Assembly (NCBI RefSeq): GCF_014805685.1
Contig: NC_060907.1
Span: forward strand, 7,711,992-7,775,991
DNA length: 64,000 bases
Direction of reading: 5' to 3'
Source of the DNA: Silurus meridionalis
Lineage: Eukaryota; Chordata; Actinopteri; Siluriformes; Siluridae
The notes under the pieces are model-generated. The model worked only from the letters and a program-made list of their open reading frames with translations. It searched no databases and was not told where the DNA came from. The stretch's first letter is position 1. Every line of letters begins with the position of its first letter. A program made the position numbers and the translations under genes. Shown piece after piece: positions 59,752 to 64,000 of the stretch.

Positions 59752-59760
<9 letters not shown>

Positions 59761-59999
59761 TTTAAAGTAAATATATATTCCAGGAAAATATCTTGAACAT
59801 GGGTAAATTTATCTAATATTTCTTTGGCAAAACAGCTGCCAACAAAAGTGAGTACACCCTACGTGATAACAGCTGTATGGCACTTAACCATGCAAAGCCA
59901 CATGTCCTATTCTTCATTTTTCTGTTTTTGTCTGCTTGACAGGACCATACGAATGTGTGTATTACAGCATTTAAAATCTTGAGTACAATTCTCTCAATT

Positions 60000-60346
60000 C
60001 TCTCGAGTTTTGTCAAGGACCAAATTGTGATGTCTAGACATCAGAGCATCTCCAAAACTGCAGCTCTTGTAGGATGTTCCTGGTCTGCAGTGGTCAGTAT
60101 CTAGTGCTCCAATGAAGAAACAGTGGTAAACCGGGGACAGGGTCGTGGGCGGCCGAGGCTCATTGATGGACGTGGGGAGCGAAGGCTGGTCCGTGTGGTC
60201 CGATAAAACAGACGAGCTCCTGTAGCTCAAACTGCTGAAGAATTTACTGCTGTTGATGCTCGACAGGTCAGAATTGTTTTGGCAGCAAAAGGGCACCAAC
60301 ACAATATTAGGCAGGTGGTCATAATGTTCTGCCTGATCGGTGTATA
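60000..60346 (+). mobile_element. internally deleted Tc1-like element (family A, copy 2)
   Basis: Contains the helix-turn-helix coding part ('gagcatctccaaaactgcag') and the same internal deletion join as 16547-17056 (near 'cagaattgttttggcagcaa'). It ends CTGCCTGATCGGTGTATA. The left end is missing; a short AACAAAAGTGAGTACACCCT Tc1-like terminus lies upstream at 59839. Confidence 0.7.
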
Positions 60347-60482
60347 TTAGCAGGTCAAATTGAAGTGATGCATATAAAAGTATTAAAAAAAGATTATTTT
60401 GTGCTCTATCCAATCATATGCATTTTATGTAAATTATTTAGCTAAAGCCAGACTAAAAACTAGCTACTTAGAAACTTTCTTC

Positions 60483-60690
60483 TCTGATTAGTCAAGTCAA
60501 GTTTATTTCTATAGCGCTTTTCACAACAGACATTGTCTCAAAGCAGCTTTACAGAAATCAACAGTTAAGGTGAATGGTGTGTATTTATCCCTGATGAGCA
60601 GCCATGGCGACTGTGGCAAGGAAAAACTCCCTTAGATGTTATGAGGAAGAAACCTTGAGAGGAACCAGACTCACCCATCCTCATTAACAT
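60483..60690 (-). mobile_element. LINE 3' end fragment
   Basis: 'gtcaagtcaagtttatttct', 'atagcgcttttcacaacaga', 'ctgatgagcagccatggcga', 'gaggaagaaacc'. Nearly the same as 56905-57095. Confidence 0.7.
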
Positions 60691-61860
60691 TATCCCTCTG
60701 TTGTCCGAGGCTAACACTGCATACGACCACCTGATGATCAGCTCACACTTATAAAGTATTAGCGGCAGCTTTAGGATTGTGACAAATAACCTCCAAAGGG
60801 AGAAGATGAAGGGCAAATCTGTAAAAGCAAATAAAAAAAAAAAAAACAGCATTATATAACCCAATTCTTCTCATCACAGTTCAGCCCATGACTATTTATA
60901 TCAATCACTGACAACTGACAATTGTTTTTTTTTGGGGGGAAGAAAAGGAGGATAGCAGTGTATCCCGCATGAAATATTCATACCGCATCTGCAATCGCTG
61001 AGCAAACAACGAACTCGTTTTGTTTTTTTCCCCCACTAACGCCATTCGTCTTATGCAAACGGAAGGCAATTAACATCTGAACTATTTATGTAATGCAAAT
61101 GAGCTCGCTAATTTGAGGAGCTGATTGGTATCATCACTTTCGCAATTATTTTTGGGCTTTGGAGGTATTAGCAATCACACTTTCGCAATGAGAAGAAGTG
61201 CTAGGAAATTCTGTAGTGTGGGGTCAAAGCAGTGGGCCAGTGAGAGGGGATTGAATTGAGTGTGTGTTCAGAACAATATTTGTTTACTGTAAATTTATTA
61301 TTAATTTGCCACTCAGGTTAAAAATGTAGTATTAAGATAGTATTGAAATCATAATAAAAAACAAAGGATGGTCTAATTGCCTATTTCTGTGTAGGTTTCC
61401 TCTGAGTCCTCAAACCATGGCAATAAATAGTAAAAATCTAATTGGCGAATTGTGTTGATGTGTATGTCTGTGTCATGTAATTTGATGTTATATGAAGACA
61501 ACAAAACACTAAATAACAAGGATCCATAACCTGAGAATGAAGATAAGGATCATGAAAGACACAATCAATTATAAAAGACAAATATTAGACCATCAGGTCA
61601 GTGCAAACTGAGACTAAATACAAGGAGGTGCAGTGACTGATGGAAAACATTCAGTTCTATGGTGTAAACCTGATACTGTGTATTATATAATGGATTGGCT
61701 TCCCTTTCATGGTGTTCCCAACTTGTGCCTGGTGTTCCTGGGATCTATGGTCAACAAAATCTCGGACCAGAATAAAACGCTTACTAAAGATTAATGAATA
61801 AATGCGAAAGATTTCTAAACTTCTAAAGTCAACTTACTGTGAAAATGAGTTCATTATAAA
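60691..61860. other. upstream region
   Basis: No gene. 61010-61210 contains ATGCAAAC, ATGCAAAT and two CACTTTCGCAAT motifs in complex sequence, a candidate enhancer. Confidence 0.35.
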
Positions 61861-63136
61861 AACACTATACACACACTATATACTATAAACACACTATACA
61901 CGCTATACACTATACGCACACTATACTCTATACACACACTGTACACACAGATGATACACACACTATATGCTATACACACAAACACACACACACACACACA
62001 CAATACACACACTATACGCTATACACACACAATACACACACACTATCGCTATACACACAATACACACACACAATACACACTATATGCTTTACACACACAC
62101 ACACACACACACACTATGCACACACTATATGCTATACACACACACACTGTACACACTATACGCTATACACACACACACACACACACAATACACACACTAT
62201 ACACACACTATAAACAAACTATACGCTATACAGACATACATACTATAGACTACACACACACTGTAAATATAATACACACTACACACACTGTACACACTAT
62301 ACACACAATATACACTTTACACACACACTATCGCACACTATACTCTATACACACACTGTACACACAGATGATACACACTATATGCTATACACACAAACAC
62401 ACACACACACACACACAATACACACTATACGCTATACACACACAATACACACACTATACGCTATACACACAATACACACACACAATACACACACTATATG
62501 CTTTACACACACACACACACACACACACTATGCACACACTATATGCTATACACACACACACTGTACACACTATACGCTATACACACACACACACACACAC
62601 ACAATACACACACTATACACACACTATAAACAAACTATACGCTATACAGACATACATACTATAGACTACACACACTGTAAATATAATACACACTACACAC
62701 ACTGTACACACTATACACACAATATACACTTTACACACACACTATACACTATACACACTATAAGCTATACATATAGTATACACACACACATACGCTATAC
62801 ACACATAATACACACTTAATGCTATACACACACTATACACTATGCACCCACTGTACACACTATACATACACTGCACACACAATGTAAACACTATACAGTA
62901 TACACACATTATATATTGTACTCACACTCTAGACACACTGTACACACCATACACAGTGCATCCACTATACACAATGTACACACACTATTCATACACCGCA
63001 CACACACTGTACACACTATACAGTATACACACAGTATACACTGTACTCACAATTTACACACACTGTACACACTATACACAATGCATCCACTATTTACACT
63101 GTACCCACACACTGTACACACACTATACACACTATA
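61861..63136 (+). repeat. (ACAC/TATA) minisatellite with 417-bp tandem duplication
   Basis: An irregular array of ACACACTATAC-like units, nearly 1.3 kb. 61921-62337 is repeated as 62338-62753 with few differences. The TH/YT-rich frames up to 237 residues are by-products. Confidence 0.9.
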
Positions 63137-63159
63137 GGTTTATTTCTTTTATTTCAGGT

Positions 63160-63310
63160 GATGGATCAGTGGTTAAGGTTCTGGGTTACTGATTAGAAGG
63201 TTGGGGGTTCAAGCATCAGTACTGCCAAGCTGCCACTCTTGGGGGCCCTTAAACAAGGCCCTCAATCCTCTGTGCTCCAGGGACACTGAAATATGGACAT
63301 TAATTAAGTA
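63160..63310 (+). mobile_element. tRNA-derived SINE (Mermaid/HE1-like)
   Basis: 'tggatcagtggttaaggttc', 'gggggttcaagcatcagtac', 'ccaagctgccactcttggg', 'aaacaaggccctcaatcc'. Tail missing. Confidence 0.65.
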
Positions 63311-63562
63311 AAGGCAATTTGTTACTGGAGTAGCTTTTTTAATGTATTTGTACTTTTTCAGTATTTCCATTTGAGAAGACTTTTACTTTAACTTTACTAC
63401 ATATTCAAAGTGAAATATCTCAACTACATTTTGCGAAATCAGTTGTATTTATGAGTGGATACAAATAATGGAATTAACACCTGTGGCCTTATTTGTGTGA
63501 TTTTTTTTGTAGTAGGAGGAAAGAAGGTTTTGTGCTTATGATAGCTGTAATAGATATCAATT

Positions 63563-63921
63563 AGTGTTTGACTCAAAGTTGGTGTGTTAAATAGGTAAGC
63601 GTGAGGATTTGAGTTTTGACGAGGGCCAAATTGTGACGTCTAGACGACTGGGTCAGAGCATCTCCAAAACTGCAGCTCATGTGGAATGTTCCTATTCTGC
63701 TGTGGCCAGTATCTATCAAAAGTGGTTCAAAGAAGGAACAGTGGTGAACCGGCGACAGGGTCATGGGTCGAGCCTCATTGATGTACGTGGGGAGCGAAGG
63801 CTGGCCCATATGGTCCGATACAACAGACGATTTACTGTAGCGCAAATTGCTTTTTTGGCAGCAAAAAGGGAACCAACACAATATTAGGCAGGTGGTCATA
63901 AAGTTATGCCTGGTCAGTATA
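63563..63921 (+). mobile_element. internally deleted Tc1-like element (family A, copy 3)
   Basis: 63609-63887 stays open for 92 residues: VTSRRLGQSISKTAAHVECS and SIYQKWFKEGTVVNRRQGHG, then VRYNRRFTVAQIAFLAAKRE. This is the two-part DNA-binding region of a Tc1 transposase joined to terminal sequence; the DDE domain is missing. The right end is 'ggcaggtggtcataaagtta'. Confidence 0.75.
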
Positions 63922-64000
63922 TATAGGAGTCACATGTCAAAAGTCAGGGGGTCAACTACTAAATTCTGTTTTCTGAACATTACCTATATAGATTTTGTGA

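Noticed and set aside
61951..62664. 237-residue His/Thr/Tyr-rich frame
   Set aside because: Translation of an ACAC/TATA array; the 417-bp duplication explains its internal repetition.

Overview
This window is vertebrate nuclear DNA, almost certainly from a teleost fish. The evidence is one four-exon protein gene with GT-AG introns that aligns closely to vertebrate pseudouridine-5'-phosphatase, dense microsatellites, and a repeat complement typical of teleosts: Tc1-like elements, hAT and pogo relatives, L2-like LINE remnants, and tRNA-derived SINEs. SINEs resembling the Mermaid/HE1 type make an ostariophysan such as a catfish plausible, but that is inference. Nothing bacterial or viral was recognised. 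The only gene I can support is pudp (HDHD1), on the minus strand. Its coding exons are at 52823-52880, 49531-49749, 48499-48728 and 21107-21283. They join in frame to a 227-residue HAD phosphatase with all four HAD motifs. Introns are about 3.1 kb, 0.8 kb and 27.2 kb. A ZNF143/SBS-like promoter motif lies about 310 bp upstream of the start codon. 

Layout. 1-21106 is downstream of the gene: single-copy sequence with scattered Tc1-like, LINE and SINE remnants, a hAT-like nest at 9142-10218, an inverted AT-rich array at 14400-15235, a tRNA-Glu-headed SINE with a 20-bp target-site duplication at 15666-15898, and a CATC-rich composite array at 18085-18965. 21284-48498 is intron 3, which holds two pogo-like elements, several hAT families, an internally deleted Tc1-like element, overlapping AT palindromes, a 705-bp G-free minisatellite, and a three-level nest (LINE, then hAT, then a BED-finger hAT) ending about 25-30 nt from the exon 3 donor. 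48729-52822 holds introns 2 and 1. Intron 1 contains old and young arms of one 30-bp minisatellite, separated by a Tc1 transposase remnant and other sequence. 52881-64000 is upstream: promoter region, candidate conserved blocks, a pair of inverted repeats each carrying three tetranucleotide arrays, more Tc1 and LINE remnants, and a large (AC/TATA) array with a 417-bp tandem duplication. 

There is no operon-like organisation. The biology here is a small housekeeping-type enzyme gene embedded in, and stretched by, layered mobile DNA. Most long reading frames are open only because they lie in short-period repeats. Repeat family names are from memory of general family features and should be treated as provisional. 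Splice junctions, TSDs and reading-frame continuity were checked directly in the sequence.
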